Shown: in pieces, positions 8,062-16,328 of the stretch
Numbering within the stretch: the first letter of the stretch is position 1
Layout of the letters: every line of letters starts with the position of its first letter
Source: an uncultured Lachnospiraceae bacterium
Lineage (GTDB): Bacteria; Bacillota; Clostridia; Lachnospirales; Lachnospiraceae
NCBI GenBank assembly: GCA_910584945.1
Contig: CAJUDY010000008.1
Location: 52,703-116,702, forward strand
DNA: 64,000 bases
Reading direction: 5' to 3'
The notes under the pieces: generated by a model
Told to the model about the DNA's origin: nothing
The model's database searches: none
Seen by the model: only the letters and a program-made list of their open reading frames with translations
Made by a program: the position numbers and the translations under genes

Positions 8062-8773
8062 ACGCGCCGTTATCTTCCTCCGCCATCCGGTAGCCCACGC
8101 CGATTTCTGTAAAAAGATAGATGGGCTCTGCCGGATTCGGCTCCAGCTTCCGGCGGATATTTGCCATATTGACCCGTAGGATCGTATTGTCATTTTCGGA
8201 ATAGGGCCCCCAGATCTGCTCGATCAAGCGATCATAGAGCAGTACCTTTCCGCAGTTCTTCGCCAGCAGAGCCACCAGTTTGAATTCGTTCTGGGTCAGG
8301 TGAATCTCCTGGCCGTCCCGGGTAACCAGGTGCTTTTCGAAGTCAATGCACAGCCCGCCGCAGCGGTAGGGGCGGTTGGCTAAGGGGGCGTCAGTCTGCA
8401 GGCGGTTGCTGTGTCGGAGGGCGGTCCGGATGCGGGCTAAAAGCTCCGAGTTGCCGAAGGGTTTGGTGATATAATCGTCGGCTCCCTGGTCCAAAGCTTC
8501 CACCTTGTCCTCCTCCTGGATGCGGGCGGAGATGACGATGATGGGCGTACTGCTCCAGATCCGAATCTGGCGGATGATCTCCATACCGTCCATATCCGGT
8601 AAGCCTAAATCCAGAAGAATCAGGTCCGGACACTGGGAGGCCGCCTGGGACAGTCCTTCTCGGCCTTTTACGGCGGAGATGACCTGATATTTCTGGGAAG
8701 TCAGAACCGAAGCGATAAAGTTCAGGATATGTTTCTCATCCTCAATCACGAGAATCTTAATCATTTGGTTCAT
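8060..8773 (-). CDS. KdpE-like OmpR-family response regulator
   Basis: A 237-residue two-component regulator. Residues 1-115 are a receiver domain with the acidic pocket VIEDE, the phospho-acceptor Asp in LILLDLGLPDMDG and the Lys in YITKPFG. Residues about 140-230 form a winged-helix DNA-binding domain (HLTQNEFKLVALLAKNCGKVL, then NDNTILRVNMANIRRKLEP). The start MNQMIKILVIEDE is chosen because AAAGGAGGAA lies seven bases before it; an upstream ATG gives a non-homologous tail. It overlaps the histidine kinase gene by 17 bases, so translation is probably coupled. Closest in style to KdpE, but no kdpFABC is in the window. Confidence 0.9.
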   Translation of the reverse strand: MNQMIKILVIEDEKHILNFIASVLTSQKYQVISAVKGREGLSQAASQCPDLILLDLGLPDMDGMEIIRQIRIWSSTPIIVISARIQEEDKVEALDQGADDYITKPFGNSELLARIRTALRHSNRLQTDAPLANRPYRCGGLCIDFEKHLVTRDGQEIHLTQNEFKLVALLAKNCGKVLLYDRLIEQIWGPYSENDNTILRVNMANIRRKLEPNPAEPIYLFTEIGVGYRMAEEDNGA

Positions 8774-9920
8774 GCTGCTTTTCCTCCTTTGGCAGTGTAA
8801 AACAGAATTCTGCTCCTTCCACACAGTTTCTGGCTTCGATTTCCCCTCCGTGGGCGGTTACAATGGCCTTGCAGATGGAGAGCCCAATCCCCATTCCCTT
8901 TCTGGTATCCGCCGCGGACGTCGGAGCGGACGGCTCCGCATCGAAGATGTGGACCAGCTTTTCCGGCGGGATACCGGTTCCGAAATCCCTCACATGGACC
9001 CGGATCACTTGTGTGTCGTGGCTTAGCCGACACTCGGTCGACCGGTCGCTGTGGGCGTGGTAATAAGAGTTTTCCAGCAGGTTTAAGATCACTTGCTTGA
9101 TCAGCAGAGGGTCCATGGGGGCGATCAGAAAATCTTCCGGAATTTGTACCTGGATCTTCAGATCGGGGTAGCGTTTTTTGGCGGTGGAGATGGCGTCGAA
9201 AAGTACTTCTTCGACTGCCTCCGGCGTCTTTTTCAGTACATTGGAGCCGCCTTCCGTGATTCTGGTGACGGACAGAAGATTTTCCACCATGTGCAGAAGC
9301 CAGTTAGCGTCATCGAAGATCTGTTCCACCAGTTCCCGCTTCTTTGGAGCCGGAAGGTTGTCCTCATTTTCCAAAAAGGAGGAGCTGGCGCCGATCATGC
9401 TGGTAAGGGGCGTCCGAAGATCATGGGAGACGGCCCGAAGAAGATTAGCCCGGAGCTTTTCCTTTTCTGCCTCCATGATCAGGATCTCGTCTTCTTTAAT
9501 GCGGGAGGCCTGATCTTTCATATGAAATGTGGTGGCGCTGGTCATGATGGAGATAAAATACATCACAAGGAAAGTAAAAGGATATCCAGTCATGGTAAAG
9601 TTAAACGCATGGTAAGGATAGGTATACAAATAGTTGATCCAAAAGACGCTGAAAATGGCGGCCAGGATGCCGTAGCGGTATTTGTCCGTATGACAGGAGA
9701 TCTGTATGATGGCCAGGATGAAGATCAGGCCGATGTTCGCCGTGCCGGAAGGATTGATCCGGTAATAGACGGCGGCCAGGATTGTTGCCGCTAAGGTGGT
9801 TCCGATGGTAAAAAGAAGGCTGAAGTGGGCGTGGAAGGTGTGTTTTGGGGCGATGGCTTCCACGAACTGCGTGAAGATGTTCCAGATGTAGCTTTTCAAA
9901 ATGGGGGTTCCTTCTTTCAT
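8757..9920 (-). CDS. KdpD-like sensor kinase lacking the N-terminal KdpD/Usp part
   Basis: A 387-residue membrane histidine kinase. Residues about 28-135 hold a cluster of four hydrophobic helices like the DUF4118 segment of KdpD. The H-box is AVSHDLRTPLTSMIG (about 165). ATP-binding motifs follow: NLLENSYYH (N box), DFGTGIPPEKL (G1) and GMGIGLSICKAIV (G2). Full-length KdpD has a further 400-residue cytoplasmic N-terminus with a Walker motif and a Usp domain, which is absent here. The start shares one base with the tmcAL stop (TAATG), pointing to translational coupling. The partner is the adjacent response regulator. The signal sensed cannot be read from the sequence. Confidence 0.88.
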   Translation of the reverse strand: MKEGTPILKSYIWNIFTQFVEAIAPKHTFHAHFSLLFTIGTTLAATILAAVYYRINPSGTANIGLIFILAIIQISCHTDKYRYGILAAIFSVFWINYLYTYPYHAFNFTMTGYPFTFLVMYFISIMTSATTFHMKDQASRIKEDEILIMEAEKEKLRANLLRAVSHDLRTPLTSMIGASSSFLENEDNLPAPKKRELVEQIFDDANWLLHMVENLLSVTRITEGGSNVLKKTPEAVEEVLFDAISTAKKRYPDLKIQVQIPEDFLIAPMDPLLIKQVILNLLENSYYHAHSDRSTECRLSHDTQVIRVHVRDFGTGIPPEKLVHIFDAEPSAPTSAADTRKGMGIGLSICKAIVTAHGGEIEARNCVEGAEFCFTLPKEEKQHEPND

Positions 9921-11098
9921 TATAATACAAGCATTTTTCGGCGGTGTTCGTTGACGTAGGGCTTTTGGTGGAGCAGGGAGCGGACGGATTCGTAGAGACG
10001 GTCCGCGCAGCGCCAGTTCTGCGGGATGCGCTCGTCGGCGGGGGAGGTGATCAGGGGCAGGGAAGCTCTGGCGGAGAGCAGTTTTAATAAGGGCGCTGCT
10101 TCTTTTCGGAAGCCGAGGACGCGCAGGCAGTCCGGCGGTTCACAGGAGGTTATGCCGAGCAGGATATGGAGCAGCGCGCGGCTGACGGCGGTTCGGGTGA
10201 GGTTCCGGGTTTTTAAAAGATCCGTGAACTGAGAAAAGGACTGAAAATCGTCCAGGCAGTTCCGGATGCGGTTGGACAGATCATCCGTCACTCCGGAGTA
10301 TTTTCGGAACGATTCGTCCGGAACTCTTCGGAGGCGTTCCAGCAGAAGCAGGGAAAAGGCGTCCTCCGTCATGGGCGGGCAGCCTGCGTATTCCTCATAG
10401 ATTTCCCGGAAGGGAAGCTGTTCTCTGATCCGGTCGGTAAAAACTCCGCGGCTTTTGAGAATGGCCTGCCGGATTCCGGTGGCGGAGGCCGTTTCCTGGC
10501 GCTCCAGCTGCTGTTCGTGGTAGGGTGCGCCTTCCCTTTGGACCGTATGGGACCGTATGGGGACCGACAGACGCCGGAGCGCTTTTAAGTATTCGATGGC
10601 CAGCAGGTTGTTGGGTCCCTGTAAAAGTTCTATCGGAAGCTGTCCGTTGTATTTTTGAAGGGCCCATGCCCGGGCCTGGGGGTAAGATTTGCCAAGGCGC
10701 AGGGCTTCTCTTAGAAGTTTCCGATATGGTTCCGGCTCCTCGGCAAAAATTCTGGCCAGGGTGTCGAGGGGGGCCAGGACGCCGCACTCGCTTCCAAAGC
10801 ACAGGTCCGTAATCGCGCCGGTGTCCGCAAGCAGCCGGACGGCGCCGGAGGCAAAGAATTCTGCGCTGGCCGTGGCAGAGGCGGGGGGCAGCTCCAGGAC
10901 CAGGTCCGCGCCGCCTAAGAGAGCGGCCTTGGCCCGGGTGTATTTGTCGAACATGGCCGGGGCGCCCCGCTGTACATAGTTGCCGCTCATCAGGACGACC
11001 ATATAGTCTGCCCGGGTCAGACGGCGGGCCTTGCGCAGGTGAAAAGCGTGGCCCTGATGAAATGGATTATATTCGGCGATGATTCCGGCAATTTTCAT
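9920..11098 (-). CDS. tmcAL: tRNA(Met) cytidine acetate ligase
   Basis: Matches the TmcAL/YlbM family, which activates acetate with ATP and acetylates the wobble cytidine of elongator tRNA-Met. The N-terminus GIIAEYNPFHQGHAFHLRKA carries the HxGH nucleotidyltransferase motif, followed by MSGNYVQRGAPAMFDKYTRA, GADLVLELP and CFGSECG. At 392 residues it is near the family size. The start MKIAGIIAEYNPF was preferred to an ATG six codons upstream on family grounds. It heads a minus-strand set with the KdpDE-like pair, which is an unusual pairing, and is divergent from topB. Confidence 0.92.
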   Translation of the reverse strand: MKIAGIIAEYNPFHQGHAFHLRKARRLTRADYMVVLMSGNYVQRGAPAMFDKYTRAKAALLGGADLVLELPPASATASAEFFASGAVRLLADTGAITDLCFGSECGVLAPLDTLARIFAEEPEPYRKLLREALRLGKSYPQARAWALQKYNGQLPIELLQGPNNLLAIEYLKALRRLSVPIRSHTVQREGAPYHEQQLERQETASATGIRQAILKSRGVFTDRIREQLPFREIYEEYAGCPPMTEDAFSLLLLERLRRVPDESFRKYSGVTDDLSNRIRNCLDDFQSFSQFTDLLKTRNLTRTAVSRALLHILLGITSCEPPDCLRVLGFRKEAAPLLKLLSARASLPLITSPADERIPQNWRCADRLYESVRSLLHQKPYVNEHRRKMLVL

Positions 11099-11134
11099 TC
11101 TAAAAACATCTCCCATAGGTTTCCGGTTCCTTTA

Positions 11135-11164
11135 TAGACAAGTATACCACAAATGTGCTATACT
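11135..11164 (+). promoter_or_regulatory. Probable promoter of the topoisomerase gene
   Basis: TAGACA at 11135-11140, an 18-base spacer and TATACT at 11159-11164, 32 bases before the chosen ATG. It lies in the short gap between the divergent tmcAL and topB genes. Confidence 0.5.
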
Positions 11165-11196
11165 TTCACATGAATTCAGAGAATGGAAGAAAGATT

Positions 11197-13257
11197 ATGG
11201 CAAAAAACTTATATATTGCGGAGAAACCCAGCGTCGCCCAGGAGTTCGCGAAGGCTCTGAAGCAGAACATGGCCAGGAAAGACGGCTATCTGGAGTCTGA
11301 GAGCGCCATTGTCACCTGGTGCGTGGGCCATCTGGTGACCATGAGCTATCCGGAGGCCTATGATGAAAAATACAAGCGCTGGTCTCTTAGTACGCTTCCT
11401 TTTCTCCCGCAAGAGTGGAAATACGAGGTCATTGACGGTGTGAAGAAGCAGTACACGATCGTCAGCGGACTTTTGAACCGAAAGGACGTGGAATGCATCT
11501 ACGTGTGCACCGACTCCGGGCGGGAGGGAGAATATATCTACCGCCTGGTGGAACAGATGGCGGGGGTGCAGGGAAAAGTGCGCAAAAGAGTGTGGATTGA
11601 CTCCCAGACAGAAGAAGAGATTCTAAGAGGAATCCGGGAGGCGAAGGACCTGTCTGAATATGACAATCTTTCCAGCTCCGCCTATCTGCGGGCAAAAGAA
11701 GATTACCTGATGGGCATCAATTTCTCCAGACTTTTAACCCTGCAGTACGGCCGGTCCGTCTCCAGTTTTCAGAACACGGACCGGACGGTGATTTCCGTCG
11801 GACGGGTGATGACTTGCGTGCTTGGAATGGTGGTCCGAAGAGAGCGGGAGATCCGAAGTTTTGTAAAGACGCCCTTTTACCGGTTATTGCTTGTGCAGGA
11901 ACTGGCAGGGGAGCAGTTTGAGGGAGAGTGGAAGGCGGTGGAGGGCAGTGATTACTACCAGTCTCCGCTCCTCTACAAAGAAAACGGTTTTAAAAAAGAG
12001 GAGGATGCCAGGGCCCTGATCGCGAAGTTGAAGGGCATGTCGCCCCGGGAAGCAGAGGTGGTCTCGGTGGAGCGCAAGAAGGAAACCCGCTATGCACCTC
12101 TGCTCTACAATCTGGCGGAGCTGCAGAACGACTGCTCCAGACGTTTTAAGATTAGTCCTGACGAGACGCTGAAAGTCACCCAGGAGCTCTATGAGAAGAA
12201 GCTGGTCACCTATCCCAGGACCGACGCCAGGGTGCTCTCCAGCGGGGTGGCCAAGGAGATCCATAAGAATATCGGAGGTCTTCGGTCATATTCAGCCGTC
12301 TCGGCGTATGCCCAGGAGATTCTGGCCCAAGGCAGTTATAAGGGGATCGGAAAAAGCCGTTATACCAACGACAAGCAGATCACGGACCATTACGCCATCA
12401 TTCCCACGGGCCAGGGACTTGCGGCCCTCTCCGGTCTATCTTCCACCGGGCAGCAGGTGTACGAGCTGATCGTCCGCCGTTTCTTAAGTATCTTCTATCC
12501 GCCGGCGATCTATCAGAAGACTGGGGTGGTGACGCAGATGGGAAAGGAAAAGTTCTTTTCGAATTTCAAAGTTCTGATTCAGGAGGGATACTTAAAGGTC
12601 ACGCCGAATACCTATGATCAGAAGAAGAAAAAAGGAGAGGAAGAGTCAGAAGAAGCGTCCAGTTGCGACGCCGTCCTCCAGGAGGCCCTTCAAAAGCTCT
12701 GCAAAGGAGCAAAGCTTCCGGTGAAAGATGCGAAGATCAAGGAGGGGGAGACTTCCCCGCCCAAACGGTATAATTCCGGCTCCATGATCCTGGCCATGGA
12801 GAATGCCGGTCAGTTGATCGAGGATGAGGAGCTTCGGGCCCAGATCAAGGGAAGCGGTATCGGCACCAGCGCCACCCGGGCGGAGATCCTGAAAAAGCTG
12901 GTGAACATCAAATACATGGCGTTGAATAAAAAGACACAGATCATCATGCCGACCCTTCTGGGAGAAAATATCTTTGATGTGGTCAGCGTGTCCATCCGTT
13001 CCCTATTAAATCCGGAACTGACCGCCAGCTGGGAGAAAGGGCTCACCTATGTGGCCAACGGGGAGATCACCCCGGAGGAGTATATGGGGAAGCTGGAGCA
13101 TTTTGTAAGAAGCCGGACGGAGCAGGTGCTGGGAAGCCGGCAGCACTATGCCATGACCCCTTACTTCCAAGCGGCAGCGGCATATTATCAGAATGAAAAG
13201 CAGAAAAAGTCCCCGACTTCGGGGGAGACAAAAAAGAAAAGGAGTACTTCATCATGA
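11197..13257 (+). CDS. topB: Type IA DNA topoisomerase (topoisomerase III-like)
   Basis: Relaxes or decatenates DNA by single-strand passage. The Toprim domain comes first (YIAEKPSVAQEFAKAL; acidic DSGREGEYIYR). The catalytic Tyr is in LVTYPRTDARVLS (about residue 333), then HYAIIPTG, a GSGIGTSATRAEILKKL block and a C-terminal PELTASWEKGL block. No Cys-rich zinc fingers follow, and the C-terminus is short and Lys-rich. The start MAKNLYIAEKPS (686 residues) is the family beginning; a longer in-frame reading from 11155 lacks a ribosome site. It overlaps the next gene by four bases (ATGA). This could be a chromosomal TopB or a mobile-element-type copy; nothing else here is plasmid-like. Confidence 0.9.
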   Translation: MAKNLYIAEKPSVAQEFAKALKQNMARKDGYLESESAIVTWCVGHLVTMSYPEAYDEKYKRWSLSTLPFLPQEWKYEVIDGVKKQYTIVSGLLNRKDVECIYVCTDSGREGEYIYRLVEQMAGVQGKVRKRVWIDSQTEEEILRGIREAKDLSEYDNLSSSAYLRAKEDYLMGINFSRLLTLQYGRSVSSFQNTDRTVISVGRVMTCVLGMVVRREREIRSFVKTPFYRLLLVQELAGEQFEGEWKAVEGSDYYQSPLLYKENGFKKEEDARALIAKLKGMSPREAEVVSVERKKETRYAPLLYNLAELQNDCSRRFKISPDETLKVTQELYEKKLVTYPRTDARVLSSGVAKEIHKNIGGLRSYSAVSAYAQEILAQGSYKGIGKSRYTNDKQITDHYAIIPTGQGLAALSGLSSTGQQVYELIVRRFLSIFYPPAIYQKTGVVTQMGKEKFFSNFKVLIQEGYLKVTPNTYDQKKKKGEEESEEASSCDAVLQEALQKLCKGAKLPVKDAKIKEGETSPPKRYNSGSMILAMENAGQLIEDEELRAQIKGSGIGTSATRAEILKKLVNIKYMALNKKTQIIMPTLLGENIFDVVSVSIRSLLNPELTASWEKGLTYVANGEITPEEYMGKLEHFVRSRTEQVLGSRQHYAMTPYFQAAAAYYQNEKQKKSPTSGETKKKRSTSS

Positions 13258-13925
13258 GTAACTTAAAGATTGCGGATCTGTATGATCTCCAGGAAACCAT
13301 CGCGGCGGAGCTGTTCGAGGGACTGACCTATCCTTGGGAGGCCCTTCCGAAGATCGGAGACTTTATCCGGAAGCTGGGAGCATCCCTTCCGGAAGAAGAG
13401 TATGAAAAGGTGGGAGAGGATGTGTGGATCGCCAAAGACGCGACCGTGTATTCCAGCGCTTACATCCATGGTCCTGCCATCATCGGAAAGGGGGCGGAAG
13501 TGCGCCACTGCGCGTTCATCCGGGGCAACGCTCTGGTGGGAGAGGGCGCTGTAGTGGGCAATTCCACGGAGCTTAAGAATGTGGTGCTGTTCAACAAAGT
13601 GCAGGTTCCCCACTATAATTATGTAGGGGATTCCATCTTGGGTTACAAGGCCCACATGGGCGCCGGCTCCATCACTTCCAATGTCAAATCCGACAAGAAA
13701 CTGGTTGTGGTGCACGCGCCGGAGGGAGAGATCGAGACCGGTATCAAAAAATTCGGAGCCATGGTGGGCGACCAAGTGGAAGTGGGCTGCGGCTCCATCT
13801 TGAATCCCGGAACGGTGGTGGGAAGAGAGACCAATATCTACCCCCTGTCCTCCGTCCGCGGGGTCGTGCCGGAGCGCTCTATTTACAAAAAACAGGGAGA
13901 GATTGTGAAGAAACATGAAGACTAG
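13254..13925 (+). CDS. Left-handed beta-helix (hexapeptide-repeat) transferase-like protein
   Basis: A 223-residue protein whose central part (about 60-200) repeats the hexapeptide pattern of left-handed beta-helix acyltransferases (AYIHGPAIIGKGAEVRHCAF, then IRGNALVGEGAVVGNSTELK, then VGDQVEVGCGSILNPGTVVG). NSTELKNVVLFNKVQVPHYN resembles the acetyltransferase end of GlmU, with a possible catalytic His. There is no N-terminal nucleotidyltransferase, only a short helical segment. It is likely an acetyltransferase acting on a sugar or sugar nucleotide; the substrate is not visible. It overlaps topB by 4 bases and the TraX-like gene by 11. Confidence 0.8.
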   Translation: MSNLKIADLYDLQETIAAELFEGLTYPWEALPKIGDFIRKLGASLPEEEYEKVGEDVWIAKDATVYSSAYIHGPAIIGKGAEVRHCAFIRGNALVGEGAVVGNSTELKNVVLFNKVQVPHYNYVGDSILGYKAHMGAGSITSNVKSDKKLVVVHAPEGEIETGIKKFGAMVGDQVEVGCGSILNPGTVVGRETNIYPLSSVRGVVPERSIYKKQGEIVKKHED

Positions 13926-14643
13926 AGCGGGGCTCAGCGGAAGCGCGCTGAAATGGATCGCGGTCCTTGTCATGGCGGTGGATCATCTGGGAGCGGGACT
14001 TTTAGAGGCTTATGTGCTGAACGCGTGGGGTGATTCTCCCTTGGGCGGAAGGTTTCTGGAGCAGTGGGATGAGATCCTGGCGGTGGATCAGGTGCTGCGC
14101 TATATTGGTCGGCCGGCCTTTCCCATCTTCTGCTTTCTGCTGGTCCAGGGATTCCTTCACACTCACGATGTGAAGCGGTATGCCGTGCGTCTGGGAATCT
14201 TTGCCCTGATCAGCGAAGTACCCTTTGATCTGGCCCTTCATATTCAGCCTTTTTACCCGCAGAAGCAGAATGTGTTCTTTACGCTGTTGATCGGTCTTCT
14301 GGTAATCTGGTTTCTTAAAACCCACAAGAATACGCTGCCTTTCCGGGCGGTGGGGCTTCTGGCGGGAGCCGCGCTGGCGGAGCTTCTGCACACGGATTAC
14401 GGCGCCTTTGGAGTGGCCCTGATCGTTCTTTTGTACCTGCTTCGGGACAAAAAGAAAAGTCTGTGTATCCTGGGGGCATTCTGCTGCGCCTGGGAGACCA
14501 CGGCCCCGCTGGCTTTCTTGCTGATCTGGTTCTACAACGGACAGAGGGGGAGACAGCCCAAGTGGTTTTTCTACTGGTTCTATCCAGTGCATCTTTTGCT
14601 GTACAGTATGGTCGGGATGTTCTTATTGCCGGCGGTGCTGTAG
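13915..14643 (+). CDS. TraX-family membrane protein
   Basis: A 242-residue polytopic membrane protein with about seven or eight hydrophobic helices. The opening LKWIAVLVMAVDHLGAGL and the GRPAFPIFCFLLVQGF segment are typical of TraX-like proteins, which share features with membrane O-acyltransferases. TraX itself N-acetylates F-pilin, but chromosomal homologues in Clostridia are uncharacterised. It overlaps the beta-helix transferase gene by 11 bases, which suggests joint work on acylating a surface component; that is inference. Confidence 0.8.
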   Translation: MKTRAGLSGSALKWIAVLVMAVDHLGAGLLEAYVLNAWGDSPLGGRFLEQWDEILAVDQVLRYIGRPAFPIFCFLLVQGFLHTHDVKRYAVRLGIFALISEVPFDLALHIQPFYPQKQNVFFTLLIGLLVIWFLKTHKNTLPFRAVGLLAGAALAELLHTDYGAFGVALIVLLYLLRDKKKSLCILGAFCCAWETTAPLAFLLIWFYNGQRGRQPKWFFYWFYPVHLLLYSMVGMFLLPAVL

Positions 14644-14659
14644 CGAAACTTAAAAAACA

Positions 14660-14751
14660 GCATCTGCCCGAAGGCCGCCCCCGGAAGGATTTTACGGAAC
14701 GAAGTGATGGAAAATCCTTCCAGATGATGGGGCGAAGAGGGCGGCGGATGC
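14660..14751 (+). repeat. Long nested inverted repeat
   Basis: A perfect 11-bp inner stem, GGAAGGATTTT (14683-14693) with AAAATCCTTCC (14711-14721), sits inside outer arms GCCGCCC/GGGCGGC (14674-14680/14739-14745) and GCATC/GATGC at the ends. It fills most of the gap between the TraX-like and HD genes. Possibly a structured RNA, a processing site or a small palindromic mobile repeat. Confidence 0.6.
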
Positions 14752-14778
14752 GGAACTATAATCGGGAGGAATTTTGCA

Positions 14779-15360
14779 ATGACTGCAAAAATAACGCGGG
14801 AGCAGGCCCTTACCCTGCTCAAAAAATACAATCAGGAACCCTTTCACATCCAGCACGCTTATACGGTGGAAGCGGTCATGGGCTGGTTTGCAAAAGAACT
14901 GGGACACGGTGACGAAGCGTTCTGGGAACTATGCGGACTGCTGCACGATGTGGATTTTGAAAAATATCCGGAAGAACACTGCAAAAAAGCGCCGGAGCTT
15001 CTGGCGGAGATTGATGCGGAGGAAGCGCTGGTTCATGCGGTCGTGAGTCACGGCTACGGCATCTGCTCGGACGTAAAGCCGGAGCACGAGATGGAGAAAG
15101 TGCTGTTCGCCTGCGACGAGCTGACCGGGCTGGTGGGCGCGGCGTCCAGAATGCGCCCTTCGAAAAGCTGTACGGACATGGAACTGTCCAGCCTGAAGAA
15201 AAAGTTTAAGGACAAGCGCTTTGCCGCTGGCTGTTCCAGAGACATCATTCGCACCGGAGCGGAGCAGCTTGGCTGGGAGCTGGACAGACTGCTTGAGATG
15301 ACCCTGGACGCTATGAAAGCAACCGAGAGTTTAATTGAAAAGGAGATGGCAGAAGGATGA
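14779..15360 (+). CDS. HD-domain hydrolase
   Basis: A 193-residue HD-superfamily protein, presumably a metal-dependent phosphohydrolase. Metal ligands fit the HD pattern: His in HIQHAYTVEAVM, LLHDVDFEKYPE (the HD pair) and HAVVSHGYG, with a later Asp in ACDELTGLVGA. Similar small Clostridia proteins act on nucleotides or remain uncharacterised. GGGAGGA precedes the start. It overlaps the following reductase gene by four bases. The real substrate is unknown. Confidence 0.85.
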   Translation: MTAKITREQALTLLKKYNQEPFHIQHAYTVEAVMGWFAKELGHGDEAFWELCGLLHDVDFEKYPEEHCKKAPELLAEIDAEEALVHAVVSHGYGICSDVKPEHEMEKVLFACDELTGLVGAASRMRPSKSCTDMELSSLKKKFKDKRFAAGCSRDIIRTGAEQLGWELDRLLEMTLDAMKATESLIEKEMAEG

Positions 15361-15914
15361 AGACCTTGATTTTGACCGGCTCTCCCAGGAAAAACGGACA
15401 CACGGCAGAGATTTCCGCCTTTTTGGCACAGAGGCTTCAGGGGGAGGTGGAGATCCTCTCCCTGGATCACCGGACGGATATTACGCCCTGCCGGGACTGC
15501 CGCTACTGCTTTACCCATGATCACTGCTGCATCGAAGATCCCATGCAGGAGATCTATCGGAAGCTTAACGCCGCGGACCGGATCGTATTCGCGGCTCCGG
15601 TTTACTTCTACGGGATTCCCGGTTCCATGAAAGCGGTTCTGGACCGGCTGCAGGTCTACTGGGCAGCTGGCGTCCGGGGAGAAAAGCCTCCGGTCACTCG
15701 AACCGGCGGCATCCTCCTGGTGGGCGGCGCGCCCGAGTCACCGAAGCAGTTCCAGGGCGCCGAGCAGACGTTCCAGTATATGCTTGGAGACCTTGGCGTC
15801 CGGTGCGCCGGGGTGGTCGCCATGGGCGGCTCCGATCAAAAAGGCCTGAAAGACCGACCGGATGTCAGAGAGGCTCTGCTCCGGCTGGCCGATCAGCTGA
15901 ATCAGCCGGTATAA
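15357..15914 (+). CDS. NADPH-dependent FMN reductase / flavodoxin-like protein
   Basis: A 185-residue flavodoxin-fold oxidoreductase. The FMN phosphate loop is ILTGSPRKNGHTAEI, and the isoalloxazine loop region is FAAPVYFYGIPGSMKAVLDR. Cys residues at CRDCRYC and HCC, between the two, match the iron-sulfur flavoprotein-like subgroup common in anaerobes, though the cluster motif is not complete enough to be sure. It overlaps the HD gene by four bases. Its 3' end overlaps the convergent small gene by 13 bases. Confidence 0.85.
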   Translation: MKTLILTGSPRKNGHTAEISAFLAQRLQGEVEILSLDHRTDITPCRDCRYCFTHDHCCIEDPMQEIYRKLNAADRIVFAAPVYFYGIPGSMKAVLDRLQVYWAAGVRGEKPPVTRTGGILLVGGAPESPKQFQGAEQTFQYMLGDLGVRCAGVVAMGGSDQKGLKDRPDVREALLRLADQLNQPV

Positions 15915-16129
15915 CTGTTCTTTTTGGCCGGAGGTTCCGGGGATGGTTCTTTGTTTTTGGAGGACTTTGGAACCTCCGGCAGAAACGGGTATAATGCCTC
16001 ATAATGTTCCATTTCATGTTCGTCCACCGGACCCGCCGGAATCAGGCCTGTCATGTCCTGGGTCGAGCAGGGCTTCAGATAGCGGTATTCCTCCGAAGAC
16101 GCGGAGAATTTCAGATTTTTTTCTTTCAT
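15902..16129 (-). CDS. Small hypothetical protein (75 aa)
   Basis: A 75-residue protein not assigned to a family. It opens MKEKNLKFSASSEEYRYLKP and ends in a Pro/Lys/Ser-rich tail. The start is chosen for AAAGGTGG nine bases upstream; an ATG three codons earlier abuts that site. Inside the gene, CCGGAGGTTCC and GGAACCTCCGG (about 15928-15979) form a coding hairpin that may also act as the end of the convergent reductase transcript. No functional motif is seen. Confidence 0.6.
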   Translation of the reverse strand: MKEKNLKFSASSEEYRYLKPCSTQDMTGLIPAGPVDEHEMEHYEALYPFLPEVPKSSKNKEPSPEPPAKKNSYTG

Positions 16130-16165
16130 GATGCTCATCCACCTTTCGTTTCCCTTAATATGTGT

Positions 16166-16228
16166 TATAATAGAAAGAAAAATGCAGGTATTTTTTAGAA
16201 TTTCTTTAGAAATACCTGCATTTGTTTT
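16166..16228 (+). promoter_or_regulatory. -10 box followed by a perfect inverted repeat
   Basis: TATAAT (16166-16171) lies just before a 14-bp perfect inverted repeat, AAATGCAGGTATTT (16180-16193) and AAATACCTGCATTT (16210-16223), followed by GTTTTT. No good -35 is visible. The repeat would be at the very 5' end of the response-regulator transcript, either as an operator or as a terminator-shaped leader. Confidence 0.55.
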
Positions 16229-16328
16229 TAAGATTCTGCCCATAAAATACAAGTCAGAGATGAGAGATGGACGACGAAAGGAGCGGCAGAATGGCAATCA
16301 TATGAAAAAAGAGCAGGGAGATAAAAGA

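Noticed and set aside
7982..8179. 65-codon plus-strand ORF as the gene controlled by the riboswitch
   Set aside because: Crosses the terminator hairpin and the end of the convergent regulator; no ribosome site.
9093..9794. 233-codon plus-strand ORF within the KdpD-like kinase
   Set aside because: Antisense shadow of a kinase with H, N and G boxes.
11197..13257. Topoisomerase as a sign of an integrative element
   Set aside because: No integrase, relaxase, conjugation gene or attachment repeats near it; housekeeping genes lie on both sides.
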